Assembly (NCBI RefSeq): GCF_000300975.2
Contig: NZ_AEEC02000021.1
Location: 1 to 64,000 of the forward strand
DNA: 64,000 nt
DNA from: Herbaspirillum frisingense GSF30
Lineage (GTDB): Bacteria > Pseudomonadota > Gammaproteobacteria > Burkholderiales > Burkholderiaceae_D
Direction of reading: 5' to 3'
Below are positions 9,377 to 18,230 of this stretch, one piece after another. Position numbers and translations under genes: made by a program. A model generated the notes under the pieces. That model did not search any database. It had not been told where the DNA came from and saw nothing but the letters and a program-made list of their open reading frames with translations. Positions within the stretch are counted from its first letter, which is position 1. The number at the start of each line of letters is the position of its first letter.

Positions 9377-9873
9377 ACGAGGCACAGCAGATGGAAAACA
9401 TGGAACAGATGACATTGTGGTTCGCCCTGCACCAATTGCAGGAGCGTTACGTCCACGCCCTCGACAACGACCGCCTGGAAGAGTGGCCCGAATTCTTCAC
9501 CGATGACTGCCTCTACGAGATCATCCCGCGTGAAAACGCCGATGCCGGCCTGCCCATCGGCATCATCTACTGCGACAGCAAGAAGATGCTGCATGACCGC
9601 GTGCTCTCGCTGCGCCATGCCAACATCTACGAGGCGCACACCTATCGTCACATGACGTCCGGACTGGTGTTCACCCAGAACGCCGACGGTTCGGTCGATG
9701 CGCAGTCCAGCTATGTGGTGGTGCAGACCTTGCAGAACGGTGAGTCCTTCGTCTACCAGGCTGGTCGCTATGAAGACCGCGTGGTCAAGACCGACGCCGG
9801 CTGGCGCTACGCCCGTCGCCGCGTGATCTACGACACGCTGCGCGTGGCGACGCTGTTGGCCACTCCCATCTGA
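9373..9873 (+). CDS. andAd: Aromatic-ring dioxygenase small (beta) subunit
   Basis: A 166-residue member of the ring-hydroxylating dioxygenase beta family (SnoaL-like cone fold): WFALHQLQERYVHALDNDRLEEWPEFFTDDCLYEI near the N-terminus and YVVVQTLQNG in the middle are typical. It overlaps the alpha-subunit gene by ATGA, so the two are translationally coupled and should form the usual hexamer. The beta subunit shapes the structure and carries no cofactor. Confidence 0.9.
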   Translation: MNEAQQMENMEQMTLWFALHQLQERYVHALDNDRLEEWPEFFTDDCLYEIIPRENADAGLPIGIIYCDSKKMLHDRVLSLRHANIYEAHTYRHMTSGLVFTQNADGSVDAQSSYVVVQTLQNGESFVYQAGRYEDRVVKTDAGWRYARRRVIYDTLRVATLLATPI

Positions 9874-9880
9874 GGTCGGT

Positions 9881-10972
9881 ATGAGCGAGTGGTTCGATGT
9901 CGGCCATGCCGATGATTTCGCCGAAGGTGAGGTTGCCGCGGCCAGGGCAGGTAGCCAGGCAGTGGCAATGTTCCGCCTGGGTGAAGAGATTTTTGCGCTC
10001 AAGGACTTGTGCACCCACGGCAATGCCAAGCTCTCCGATGGCTATGTCGAGGATGGTTGCGTCGAATGTCCGCTGCACCAGGGCCTGTTCGATATCCGCA
10101 GCGGCGCACCGCGTTGTGCGCCGGTGACCGAGGCCGTGCGCAGCTTCCCGGTGCGGGTGGTGGCGGGGCGGGTCGAGGTCGGCGTCGGCGTCGGCGTCGG
10201 CGATGCCGCGCAGACCGGAGAAGGCGCGGCAGCCGCTCAGGACGCCGCACCGCAGTTGGTGCAGGCCAGCGTGGAAAGCATGGAGCGCGCTGCGCCGGAC
10301 GTGGCGATCCTGCGCCTGCGTTGCGCCGCGCCCCTGTCCTGGCGTGCCGGACAATACATCGACCTGCTGCTGGAAGACGGCCAGCGCCGCAGCTATTCCA
10401 TGGCCACCCATGCTGGTGCCGGCAGCGACCTGCTGGAGCTGCATGTGCGTCACCTGCCCGGTGGCGTGTTCACCGATCGTGTCTTCGGCGGCATGCAGCC
10501 GGGCCAGGCGCTCACGCTGGAAGGGCCGACCGGCAGCTTCTATCTGCGTGAAGGCGCGCAGCCGGTGATCCTGCTGGCCAGTGGCACAGGATTTGCTCCG
10601 GTCAAGGCGCTGGTGGAAGAGGCGATCGCCGTCGGCAATACCCGGCCCATGCGCTTGTACTGGGGGGGCCGTCGCACCGCTGATCTCTACCTGGATGCGC
10701 TGTGCCGCGACTGGGCGACGACGCTGCCCTGGTTCGAGTATGTGCCGGTGCTATCGGAGGCGGATTCCGCTTCCGGCTGGCAGGGGCGCACCGGCTTCGT
10801 CCACCAGGCCGTGATGCAGGATGTTCCTGCGATGCAGCAATATCAGGTCTATGCCTGTGGCGCACCGGTCGTGGTAGAGTCAGCGCGGCGCGATTTCACG
10901 GCCGCCTGCGGCCTGCCTGAGACAGCCTTTTTCGCGGACTCCTTCCTTTCGAAGGCCGACCTGCGGACATAG
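9881..10972 (+). CDS. Rieske ferredoxin fused to an FNR-type reductase
   Basis: A 363-residue electron-transfer protein for the dioxygenase, starting 7 bases after the small-subunit gene. Residues 1-100 are a Rieske ferredoxin with C44/H46 and C63/H66. A Gly/Val/Ala linker follows (about 100-125, encoded in part by repeated GTCGGC). Residues about 125-363 are an FAD/NAD(P) reductase of the ferredoxin-NADP reductase family, with RSYS (FAD), GPTGSF, SGTGFAPV (NAD(P)) and a C-terminal YACGAP. There is no plant-type [2Fe-2S] domain. In Burkholderia cepacia the AndA ferredoxin and reductase are two proteins, so this system appears to work as two components. Function is well supported; the exact partner is inferred from the operon. 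Confidence 0.85.
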   Translation: MSEWFDVGHADDFAEGEVAAARAGSQAVAMFRLGEEIFALKDLCTHGNAKLSDGYVEDGCVECPLHQGLFDIRSGAPRCAPVTEAVRSFPVRVVAGRVEVGVGVGVGDAAQTGEGAAAAQDAAPQLVQASVESMERAAPDVAILRLRCAAPLSWRAGQYIDLLLEDGQRRSYSMATHAGAGSDLLELHVRHLPGGVFTDRVFGGMQPGQALTLEGPTGSFYLREGAQPVILLASGTGFAPVKALVEEAIAVGNTRPMRLYWGGRRTADLYLDALCRDWATTLPWFEYVPVLSEADSASGWQGRTGFVHQAVMQDVPAMQQYQVYACGAPVVVESARRDFTAACGLPETAFFADSFLSKADLRT

Positions 10973-11091
10973 GACGGCAGGCCGGCGCATGCGTTGAACC
11001 AGGCTTTCATCGACGCAGGGCGTACCGTCTACACCGCATTGCAACATCACGACGATTTCAAACCATCAAGAACCTAGAGGGGAATCCAGGC

Positions 11092-12270
11092 ATGAACCGA
11101 CTGACTAAAGTGGCAGGTGCAGTAATGATGGCAATGGCAGCAGGCGCGAGCCTGTCGGCCCAGGCGGCCGACGTGGTGAAGGTCGGCTTCCTGACTACCC
11201 TGAGCGGCCCGGCCAGCGCGCCCGGCGTGGACGAGCGCGAAGGCTTCATGCTGGCCCTGAAGACCCTGGGCAACAAGCTCGGCGGCGTGAGCGCCGAAGT
11301 CATCGTGGTGGATGACCAGTTCAGCCCGGATGCCGCCAAGCAGGGCGCGGACCGCCTGATCAAGCGCGAGAAGGTCGACATCCTGAGCGGCTTCGTCTAT
11401 TCCAACATCCTGCTGGCGGTGGCGCCGGCTGCCTTTGCCAGCAAGACCGTGGTGGTCAGCGCCAATGCCGGACCTGCCCAGCTGGCCGGTGCCGGCTGTA
11501 ATCCCTATTTCTTCAGCGCCAGCTACCAGAACGATGCGACCCACGAAGCCGCCGGCAAGCTGATGGCCGACAAGGGCTATCAGCGCGTGGCCATCATCGC
11601 CCCCAACTATCCGGCGGGCAAGGATGCCTCGGCCGGCTTCAAGCGCTTCCTGAAGAAGGAACCGGCGGTGGAGCTGTTCCCCAAGCTGGGCCAGCTTGAT
11701 TTCGCCACCGAGATCGCCCAGCTGCGCGCAGCCAACATCGACGCGGTGTACTTCTTCCTGCCGGGCGGCATGGGCGTGAACTTCGTCAAGCAATATGCCG
11801 CTGCCGGCATGGACCCCAAGATCGTGCGCGTGATGCCGGCCTATGACGCCGACCAGCAGATGCTGTCCAACGGCGACCTGATCGCCGGCGTGGCCAATAC
11901 CGGCCAGTGGTCGGCCGACCTGCCCAATGAGCAGAACCGCGCCTTCGTCGCCGCCTACGTCAAGGAATACGGTCGCCAGCCCTCGATGTATGCCTCCCAG
12001 GCCTATGACGCGGCCATGCTCATTGATAGCGCCGTCAAGGCCGTCGGTGGCAAGGTGGACAACCGTGAGGCCCTGATCGCCGCCATGAAGGCTGCCAGTT
12101 TCAAGTCGGTGCGCGGTGGCTTCAAGTTCGCGGCCAACCACTTCCCGATCCAGAACCAGTATGCGCGGGTGGTGACCAAGGGCGCCGACGGCAAGTACGT
12201 CAACAACATGACGCAGACGCTGTTGACCGACCACGTCGACGCCTACGTCGGCGAATGCAAGATGCAATAA
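11092..12270 (+). CDS. ABC transporter substrate-binding protein (branched-chain amino acid type)
   Basis: A 392-residue periplasmic binding protein of the LivJ/LivK family (peripla_BP_6). A Sec signal peptide covers about residues 1-25 (ends SLSAQA), and the mature part begins DVVKVGFLTTLSGP, typical of this family. It is the first of five transporter genes that follow the dioxygenase operon, with 119 bases between them. Members near aromatic catabolic genes often bind aromatic acids rather than leucine, so anthranilate, kynurenine or a related compound is a reasonable guess, not shown by the sequence. Confidence 0.9.
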   Translation: MNRLTKVAGAVMMAMAAGASLSAQAADVVKVGFLTTLSGPASAPGVDEREGFMLALKTLGNKLGGVSAEVIVVDDQFSPDAAKQGADRLIKREKVDILSGFVYSNILLAVAPAAFASKTVVVSANAGPAQLAGAGCNPYFFSASYQNDATHEAAGKLMADKGYQRVAIIAPNYPAGKDASAGFKRFLKKEPAVELFPKLGQLDFATEIAQLRAANIDAVYFFLPGGMGVNFVKQYAAAGMDPKIVRVMPAYDADQQMLSNGDLIAGVANTGQWSADLPNEQNRAFVAAYVKEYGRQPSMYASQAYDAAMLIDSAVKAVGGKVDNREALIAAMKAASFKSVRGGFKFAANHFPIQNQYARVVTKGADGKYVNNMTQTLLTDHVDAYVGECKMQ

Positions 12271-12282
12271 GGGCGGACGATC

Positions 12283-13197
12283 TTGGGTAATCTGATCTTC
12301 GAGCAGGTGCTCAACAGCCTGCAGTTCGGCGTCATGCTGTTCCTGATCGCATCAGGATTGACGCTGATCTTCGGTGTGATGAACTTCGTGAACCTGGCGC
12401 ACGGCAGCTTCTTCATGATCGGCGCCTATGTGGCGGCGGTGGTGGCCGGTGCCAGCGGATCGTTCTGGCTGGGCCTGCTGGTGGCCCTGCCGGTCACCGC
12501 TGCGCTGGGCTTCCTGCTGGAGTGGCTGGTGTTTCGCCGGCTCTACAAGAAGGACCACATGGTGCACGTGCTGGCCACCTTCGCCTTCATCCTGATCTTC
12601 AACGATGGCGTGCGCATGATCTGGGGGCCGCAACCGCTGCCGCTGAACATGCCGGCCGCCTTCGCCGGACCGGTCAATCTGCTGGGCCTGCCTTACTCCA
12701 GCTATCGCCTGCTGGTGATGGCGGTGGGTGTGGCGGTGGCCATCGGCCTGTACTTCCTGATCAACCGTACCCGCATCGGCATGTGGGTGCGCGCCGGAGC
12801 CAACAACCTGGAGATGGTCACGGCCATGGGCATCAACATCCGCCTGCTGTTCCGGCTGGTGTTCAGCTTCGGCCTGTTGCTGGCGGCACTGGCCGGCATC
12901 ATGCTGGGACCGCTGGTGGCGGTGCAGGCCGGCATGGGTGACGATGTGCTGATCCTGGCCTTCGTGGTGGTGGTCATCGGCGGCATCGGCTCGGTGCCGG
13001 GCGCGGCCATCGGCGCGCTCATCGTGGGCGTGGTCGATACCCTGGGGCGCGGTCTGCTGCCGTCCCTGTTCGCGCTGTTCCTGAGCGCCGACGCCGCCGC
13101 TTCGGTGGGTCCGGCGCTGGGCTCGATGATGATCTACCTGGTGATGATCGCGGTGCTGTTCTGGCGCCCCAGCGGTCTGTTCCCGGCACGTACCTGA
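12283..13197 (+). CDS. ABC transporter permease, LivH type
   Basis: A 304-residue inner-membrane permease of the LivH family with about eight hydrophobic segments and the family sequence GLTLIFGVMNFVNLAHGSFFM near the N-terminus. Start is TTG at 12283, 12 bases after the binding-protein stop; GLY-ASN-LEU-ILE follows as in homologues. It pairs with the LivM-type permease next to it to form the translocation pore. Confidence 0.9.
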   Translation: MGNLIFEQVLNSLQFGVMLFLIASGLTLIFGVMNFVNLAHGSFFMIGAYVAAVVAGASGSFWLGLLVALPVTAALGFLLEWLVFRRLYKKDHMVHVLATFAFILIFNDGVRMIWGPQPLPLNMPAAFAGPVNLLGLPYSSYRLLVMAVGVAVAIGLYFLINRTRIGMWVRAGANNLEMVTAMGINIRLLFRLVFSFGLLLAALAGIMLGPLVAVQAGMGDDVLILAFVVVVIGGIGSVPGAAIGALIVGVVDTLGRGLLPSLFALFLSADAAASVGPALGSMMIYLVMIAVLFWRPSGLFPART

Positions 13198-13205
13198 GGA
13201 GTCTC

Positions 13206-14159
13206 ATGCAACGTCTGTTCGTTCCCCTGCTGCTGGTCCTGGCGGTGCTGCTGCCGATACTGGCGCAGGCCACCGGGATGGAGTACTACATCGGCGTGGT
13301 CACACGCATCCTGATCTTTTCGATGGTGGCGGCCAGCCTGAACTTCATCCTCGGCTATGGCGGCATGGTCAGCTTCGGCCATGCGGTGTTCTTCGGCCTG
13401 GGCGCCTACGTGACCGCCATCGCCAGTTTCCATGGCGTCACCAGCGCCTGGCTGATCTGGCTGCTGGCGGCTTTGGTGACGGCGCTGGTCGGCCTGGGCA
13501 TCGGTGCCATCGCGCTGCGTACACGGGCGGTCTATTTCATCATGATCACCATGGCGCTGGCGCAACTGTTCTACTACTTCTTCGTCGGCCTGCGCTTCTA
13601 CGGCGGCGATGACGGCCTGCAGGTCAATGCCCGCCCGGTGCTGGGCCTGGGTCTGGATATCAGTGGCGACAATGGTTTCTACTGGGTGGTGCTGGCCTGG
13701 CTGGCGCTGTCCTACCTGTTGCTTGGGCGCCTGCTGGCCTCGCGCTTCGGCCTGGCCCTCAATGCAATCCGTCAGAACGAGCGGCGCGCCCAGGCCATCG
13801 GCTACCCGGCCATGCGCTACAAGCTGGCCGCCTTCGTGATTGCGGCCGTCATCGCCGGCATCGCCGGCAGCCTGATCGGGATGAGCAACCTGTTCGCCAG
13901 CCCCAAGCTCTTGCACTGGTCGCAGTCCGGCATCCTGCTGGTGATGGTGGCCCTGGGTGGGGTGGGATATTTCTACGGCGGCCTGCTGGGGGCGGCGGCC
14001 TTCCTGCTGCTGGAAGAAGTGCTGTCCACCCATTTCGAATACTGGCAGATCTATGTCGGCCTGATCCTGTTGCTGGTGGTGATGGTGGCGCCGCGCGGCG
14101 TGAGTTCGCTGGCCACCATCGGCAAGACCTTGAAGCAGGGAGAGCAACATGGCGCATGA
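13206..14159 (+). CDS. ABC transporter permease, LivM type
   Basis: A 317-residue integral-membrane protein of the LivM family. The LNFILGYGGMVSFGHAVFFGLGAY segment near residue 40 and NERRAQAIGYP near the middle (coupling loop to the ATPases) are diagnostic. It starts 8 bases after the LivH-type gene and overlaps the following ATPase gene by 11 bases, so all five genes look like one transcription unit. Confidence 0.9.
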   Translation: MQRLFVPLLLVLAVLLPILAQATGMEYYIGVVTRILIFSMVAASLNFILGYGGMVSFGHAVFFGLGAYVTAIASFHGVTSAWLIWLLAALVTALVGLGIGAIALRTRAVYFIMITMALAQLFYYFFVGLRFYGGDDGLQVNARPVLGLGLDISGDNGFYWVVLAWLALSYLLLGRLLASRFGLALNAIRQNERRAQAIGYPAMRYKLAAFVIAAVIAGIAGSLIGMSNLFASPKLLHWSQSGILLVMVALGGVGYFYGGLLGAAAFLLLEEVLSTHFEYWQIYVGLILLLVVMVAPRGVSSLATIGKTLKQGEQHGA

Positions 14160-14928
14160 GCACGTCGCCGCATCGGGCGCGCAGGCGCTGTCGGTCCGGG
14201 GCCTGAAGAAAAACTATGGCGGACTGGCCGCCACCCGCGATGTCCATCTGGAGATCGCGGCCGGCCAGGTGCACGCCATCATCGGCCCCAACGGTGCCGG
14301 CAAGACCACGCTGCTGTCGCTGCTCTCGGGCGCGCTGGCGGCCGATGCCGGCGAGATCTACCTGTTCGGCCAGGCCATGCACGGTCATGCCGAGCAAGCC
14401 AGGGTGGCGGCCGGGCTGGTGCGCTCCTTCCAGATCACCAGCGTCTTCGATGAACTGAGCGTGCTGGAAAACCTGCAGGTGGCCGTACAGCGCGGCCAGC
14501 ATCGCAGCTATGGCTTCTTCCACGCCAGCGCCAGCGACCGCCTGGCGCGGGAAGCCGCGCTGGAGGTGGCACGCCGGGTCGGGCTGGAGAAGGTGGCGCA
14601 CCAGTTGTCGTCGCAGTTGTCGCACGCGGCGCGACGGCGCCTGGATGTCGGCCTGGCCATTGCCTGCCGACCGCGCGTGCTGTTGATGGATGAGCCCATG
14701 GCCGGCATGGGCCACGAGGAATCGGGCGACATGATCGCTTTGATCCAGTCGCTCAAGCAGGAACTCACCGTGGTGCTGGTCGAGCATGACATGGACGCCG
14801 TCTTCGCCCTGGCTGACCGCATCACCGTGCTGGTACAGGGCGCGGTGCTGGCCACCGGCAGCGTGGACGAGATTCGCGCCAATGCCGAGGTCAAGCTGGC
14901 TTACCTGGGTGAGGAGGAAACACAATGA
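14149..14928 (+). CDS. ABC transporter ATP-binding protein, LivG type
   Basis: A 259-residue ATPase with Walker A GPNGAGKTT (about residues 45-53) and Walker B LLMDEP followed by MAGMGHEES. The signature loop reads LSHAARRRLD, in place of the usual LSxGE/Q, so the highly conserved glycine is alanine. Related transporters of aromatic substrates may share this, and Walker A and B are intact. It energises the LivHM-type pore together with the LivF-type subunit that follows with an ATGA overlap. Confidence 0.88.
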   Translation: MAHEHVAASGAQALSVRGLKKNYGGLAATRDVHLEIAAGQVHAIIGPNGAGKTTLLSLLSGALAADAGEIYLFGQAMHGHAEQARVAAGLVRSFQITSVFDELSVLENLQVAVQRGQHRSYGFFHASASDRLAREAALEVARRVGLEKVAHQLSSQLSHAARRRLDVGLAIACRPRVLLMDEPMAGMGHEESGDMIALIQSLKQELTVVLVEHDMDAVFALADRITVLVQGAVLATGSVDEIRANAEVKLAYLGEEETQ

Positions 14929-15635
14929 GTGCATTGCTGGAGGTGGAAGGCCTCACTGGCGGCTATGGGGCCAGCCAGGTGCTGTTCGGGATCGACCTGC
15001 GTGTCAGCGAGGGCGAAGTGGTCACCCTGCTGGGCCGCAATGGCATGGGCAAGACCACCACGCTGCGCACCATCCTGGGCCTGAACCGGCCTACCGGCGG
15101 CCAGGTGCGTTTCCGTGGCGAAGCCATCCATGCCGCCAGCGCCGACGCCATTGCGCGACGCGGGATCGCCATCGTTCCCGAGGGCCGGCAGATCTTCAAG
15201 AACCTGAGCGTGGAAGAAAACCTGTCTGCCTTCGCCGCCCGTCGCAACGGACGCGACAATCCGTGGACGCTGGAGAAGATCTATCAGCAGTTCCCGCGCC
15301 TGAAGGAGCGCCGCGGCAACGGTGGCGGCCAGCTCTCGGGCGGCGAACAGCAGATGCTGGCCATCGGTCGCGCGCTGATGACCAACCCGCATCTGCTGAT
15401 CCTGGATGAAGCCACCGAAGGCCTGGCGCCGCTGGTGCGCGAGGAAATCTGGTCCTGCCTGAAAGCCCTGCGCGAATACGGCCTGACCATCATCGTCATC
15501 GACAAGTACATCAAGCGCCTGATCGGCTTTGCCGACCAGCACACCATCCTGGAAAAGGGCAAGGTGGTCTGGCAGGGCGATTCTGCGCAACTGTCGGTGC
15601 AGACCGAACTGTGGGACCAGTATCTGAGCGTTTAA
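14925..15635 (+). CDS. ABC transporter ATP-binding protein, LivF type
   Basis: A 236-residue ATPase: Walker A GRNGMGKTTT (about residues 36-45), a canonical LSGGEQQML signature, Walker B LLILDEATEGLAP. The switch region reads IVIDKYIK where LivF usually has VEQN. Because this subunit has a normal signature loop while its partner does not, the heterodimer may have one strong and one weakened nucleotide site. Last gene of the transporter operon. Confidence 0.9.
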   Translation: MSALLEVEGLTGGYGASQVLFGIDLRVSEGEVVTLLGRNGMGKTTTLRTILGLNRPTGGQVRFRGEAIHAASADAIARRGIAIVPEGRQIFKNLSVEENLSAFAARRNGRDNPWTLEKIYQQFPRLKERRGNGGGQLSGGEQQMLAIGRALMTNPHLLILDEATEGLAPLVREEIWSCLKALREYGLTIIVIDKYIKRLIGFADQHTILEKGKVVWQGDSAQLSVQTELWDQYLSV

Positions 15636-15676
15636 GCGCGTTGAATGGTCTTGCGAACTGCCTTAAGGAAAAGATA

Positions 15677-16540
15677 ATGCCCGCGCCCCAATCGTTGACC
15701 ACCACCCGTCGCGTCCTCTGCCCTGAAGCCGACTGCGAAGCAGGTTACAACCTCAAGGCAGCCTTCCCGGACTTTCCGCAGGTCCTGCAGCAATGGCAGC
15801 AGGCCACCGCCGCCATTGCCGGCACGCTGCTGACCGAGGCCGATATCGCCTATGGCAGCGGGCCGCTGCAGCGTTTCGATTTCTACCGCGCCGATGGTGG
15901 CGAGCGTCCCTTGCTGGTGTTCATCCATGGTGGCTATTGGCAGGGTGGCGACAAGCAGGACATCGGCTTCATCGCCGCGCCCTATGTGCAGGCCGGCATC
16001 AGCGTGGCGGTGATCAACTATTCGCTGGCCCCGCAGGCGCGCATCGAGGACATGGTGGACGAGGTGCATGCCTGCCTGGCGTCGATCAGGGGCATGGCGC
16101 ACAAGCTGCAGATCGATCCGGCGCGCATCTCGCTGATGGGGCATTCGGCCGGCGGGCATCTGGCGGCCTTCGTGGCGGCGCAACTGGCGGCACAGGTCGG
16201 CGCACAAGCGGTGCAGGCGGTGTTTGCGATCAGTGGCGTATTCGATCTGGTACCGCTGATCCCCACTTCGCTGAACCGCGCCCTGACGCTGGATGTCGCC
16301 CGTGCCGACGCACTGAGCCCGGTGCTGCAGGCTGGCCCGGCCAGTACCCGCGTGCACACCATCATCGGTGAGCAGGAGACGGTGCAATTCCATCTGCAGG
16401 CGGCGGTGATGGCCAACTGCTGGTCGCAGGTGGTGGCCCATCACGTGGTACCGCAGACCCATCACTACACGGTGCTGTTCCCGCTGGCCGATGCGGCCAG
16501 TCCGGTGTGCCAGGCGGTGATCAGGGAGATGCTCGGCTGA
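15677..16540 (+). CDS. Alpha/beta hydrolase, kynurenine formamidase (arylformamidase)-like
   Basis: A 287-residue alpha/beta hydrolase with the oxyanion motif HGGYW at residues 84-88 and the nucleophile GHSAGG at 155-160 (Ser157); QTHHY near the C-terminus can supply the catalytic His. HGGYW is characteristic of the arylformamidase (N-formylkynurenine hydrolase) branch. The ATG has AAGGA eight bases upstream and follows the transporter by 41 bases. Formylkynurenine to kynurenine lies upstream of anthranilate, which fits the neighbours, but kynA and kynU are absent here and a general esterase cannot be excluded. Confidence 0.7.
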   Translation: MPAPQSLTTTRRVLCPEADCEAGYNLKAAFPDFPQVLQQWQQATAAIAGTLLTEADIAYGSGPLQRFDFYRADGGERPLLVFIHGGYWQGGDKQDIGFIAAPYVQAGISVAVINYSLAPQARIEDMVDEVHACLASIRGMAHKLQIDPARISLMGHSAGGHLAAFVAAQLAAQVGAQAVQAVFAISGVFDLVPLIPTSLNRALTLDVARADALSPVLQAGPASTRVHTIIGEQETVQFHLQAAVMANCWSQVVAHHVVPQTHHYTVLFPLADAASPVCQAVIREMLG

Positions 16541-16585
16541 GGCCGACGGCTCCCCGTCACTGACTGCGGCCCACCGGTCGTAACG

Positions 16586-18043
16586 CTACCAACCACCGCC
16601 CAACGCCCGATACAGGCCCACGCTGGCGCGTGCCGATTCGGCCTCGGCCACGATCAGCTGGTCCTGTGCGGCCAGCAGCTGGCGCGTCTGTTCCAGCACT
16701 TCCACGCGACTCTCGGCACCATGGTCGAAGGCCTCGGTGACCGCTCTCAAGGCTTCCTCGCTGGCCGCCTTCTGCTGTTGCAGGGCCATACGCCGCTGGT
16801 CGACTTCGCTCTCGTTGACCAGCGCGTTTTCCACATCCTCGGTGGCCTTCAGCATGGCCTGGCGGAAGCGCGACAGGTCTTCCGCATGGGCGCCTTTGGC
16901 CGCCGCCACTTCCGCATCCACCCGACCGAAATCGAACAGGCGCCAGCGCAGGCCCGCTACCGCCGTGGGCTGCAGGGTGCGCTCGGAGAGTTCGAAGCGC
17001 GACAGGCTCTCGAAACCCAGCAAGCCCGATAAGGACAGCTTGGGGTAGTACTCCGACATGGCCACGCCGATACGGGCGTTCGATGCCGCCAGCCGGCGCT
17101 CGGCCGCCATCACATCGGGACGGCGGCGCAGCAGTTGGGCCGGTGCCGGCAGGGCCTCCAGGGAGGGGGCGGCGGCCATGGTCGGCGCATCGCTGGTCCA
17201 CTGGGTCGCCAGGCTGCCGGGTGCCGCCCCCATCAGGACATCGAGCCGATTGCGCTGGACCTCGATCTCGGCGCGTACCGGTGTGACCGCGGCGCGCGCG
17301 CCGGCCAGCCGGGCCTGCGCCTGGGCCAGTTCGCGACGATTGGAAAACCCATCCTGCAGCCGCAGCGCCACCAGTTCACTCAACTGGCGCTCGGCGGCGA
17401 TCTGCTGTTCCAGCACCTGGAGCCGCGCTTGCGCCCCACGCATCCGGAAATAGGCATCGGCCGCTTCGGCGGCCAGCGATATCCGCACGCCCAGGCCATC
17501 GGCGGCGGCGGCCTCGGCGCTGGCGAGATCGGCTTCGCGCTGGCGATGCAGGCCACCGAAGAGATCGATTTCCCAACTGGCGCCGAGGCCCAGGTCGTAT
17601 TGCGTGTGGTTGCGCTCGTAACCCGGGAAGTTGCTGGCGATCTGGCCCAGCGGACTGCGCAGCGACTGCCGCTGCTGCTGCACCTGCAGGTTGGCGCTGG
17701 CGCTGGGCAGCAGGTCGGCATCGGCCAGTTGTGCCACCGCACGGGCCTGCTCGACGCGGGCCAGGGCGGCCTGCAGGTCCAGGTTCTGGGCCAGCACGCG
17801 ATCGATGATGCGATCCAGCACCGGGTCGTGGAAACCGGACCACCATTGGCGCAGCGCCTCGGTGGAGGCCTGCTGATTGGTGGAGACCTGCGCCGTTGCG
17901 CCGGCATGGGCATAGCGGGCCGGCAGCACCGCGCCCGGGGCATCGCCGCTGGCGTAATCGGGGCCGACGGCGCAGGCGCTCAGCGTGGTGGCGACCAGGA
18001 GAGCGAGCAGGCTCAGGGGGAGGGAGCGGGGGCGGGATTGCAT
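16586..18043 (-). CDS. Outer-membrane efflux lipoprotein, NodT/OprM family
   Basis: A 485-residue TolC-like channel protein with a lipoprotein signal (lipobox LSAC, Cys24), followed by YASGDAP and two OEP repeats rich in long alpha-helical heptads. It would form the outer-membrane duct of the tripartite pump encoded divergently (membrane fusion protein plus DHA2 transporter). Convergent with the formamidase-like gene. The export substrate is not evident from sequence. Confidence 0.88.
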   Translation of the reverse strand: MQSRPRSLPLSLLALLVATTLSACAVGPDYASGDAPGAVLPARYAHAGATAQVSTNQQASTEALRQWWSGFHDPVLDRIIDRVLAQNLDLQAALARVEQARAVAQLADADLLPSASANLQVQQQRQSLRSPLGQIASNFPGYERNHTQYDLGLGASWEIDLFGGLHRQREADLASAEAAAADGLGVRISLAAEAADAYFRMRGAQARLQVLEQQIAAERQLSELVALRLQDGFSNRRELAQAQARLAGARAAVTPVRAEIEVQRNRLDVLMGAAPGSLATQWTSDAPTMAAAPSLEALPAPAQLLRRRPDVMAAERRLAASNARIGVAMSEYYPKLSLSGLLGFESLSRFELSERTLQPTAVAGLRWRLFDFGRVDAEVAAAKGAHAEDLSRFRQAMLKATEDVENALVNESEVDQRRMALQQQKAASEEALRAVTEAFDHGAESRVEVLEQTRQLLAAQDQLIVAEAESARASVGLYRALGGGW

Positions 18044-18087
18044 GCGCTTGCCTTTCGTGGGGTTCGATGAGTTACTTGCAAATTGAT

Positions 18088-18126
18088 AGTTGCCAGTGTA
18101 AAGTCACTTTCATTGTGAAAGCAACT
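18088..18126. promoter_or_regulatory. Nested palindromes in the divergent efflux promoter region
   Basis: Between the divergent OEP and HlyD genes: CTTTCA-TTG-TGAAAG at 18107-18121, enclosed by arms AGTTGC (18088-18093) and GCAACT (18121-18126). The position fits an operator for both directions; the nearby HxlR gene is the natural candidate binder. Confidence 0.45.
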
Positions 18127-18230
18127 GGTTTGTTCCCGATGTGGTGATCCCGCTCCCGTCTTTCGCCTGTTGCTGATGTGTCATTCCCCTTTTTCTTTTC
18201 CATCCACCGATCCTTGCAAGGAGTTGTTCC

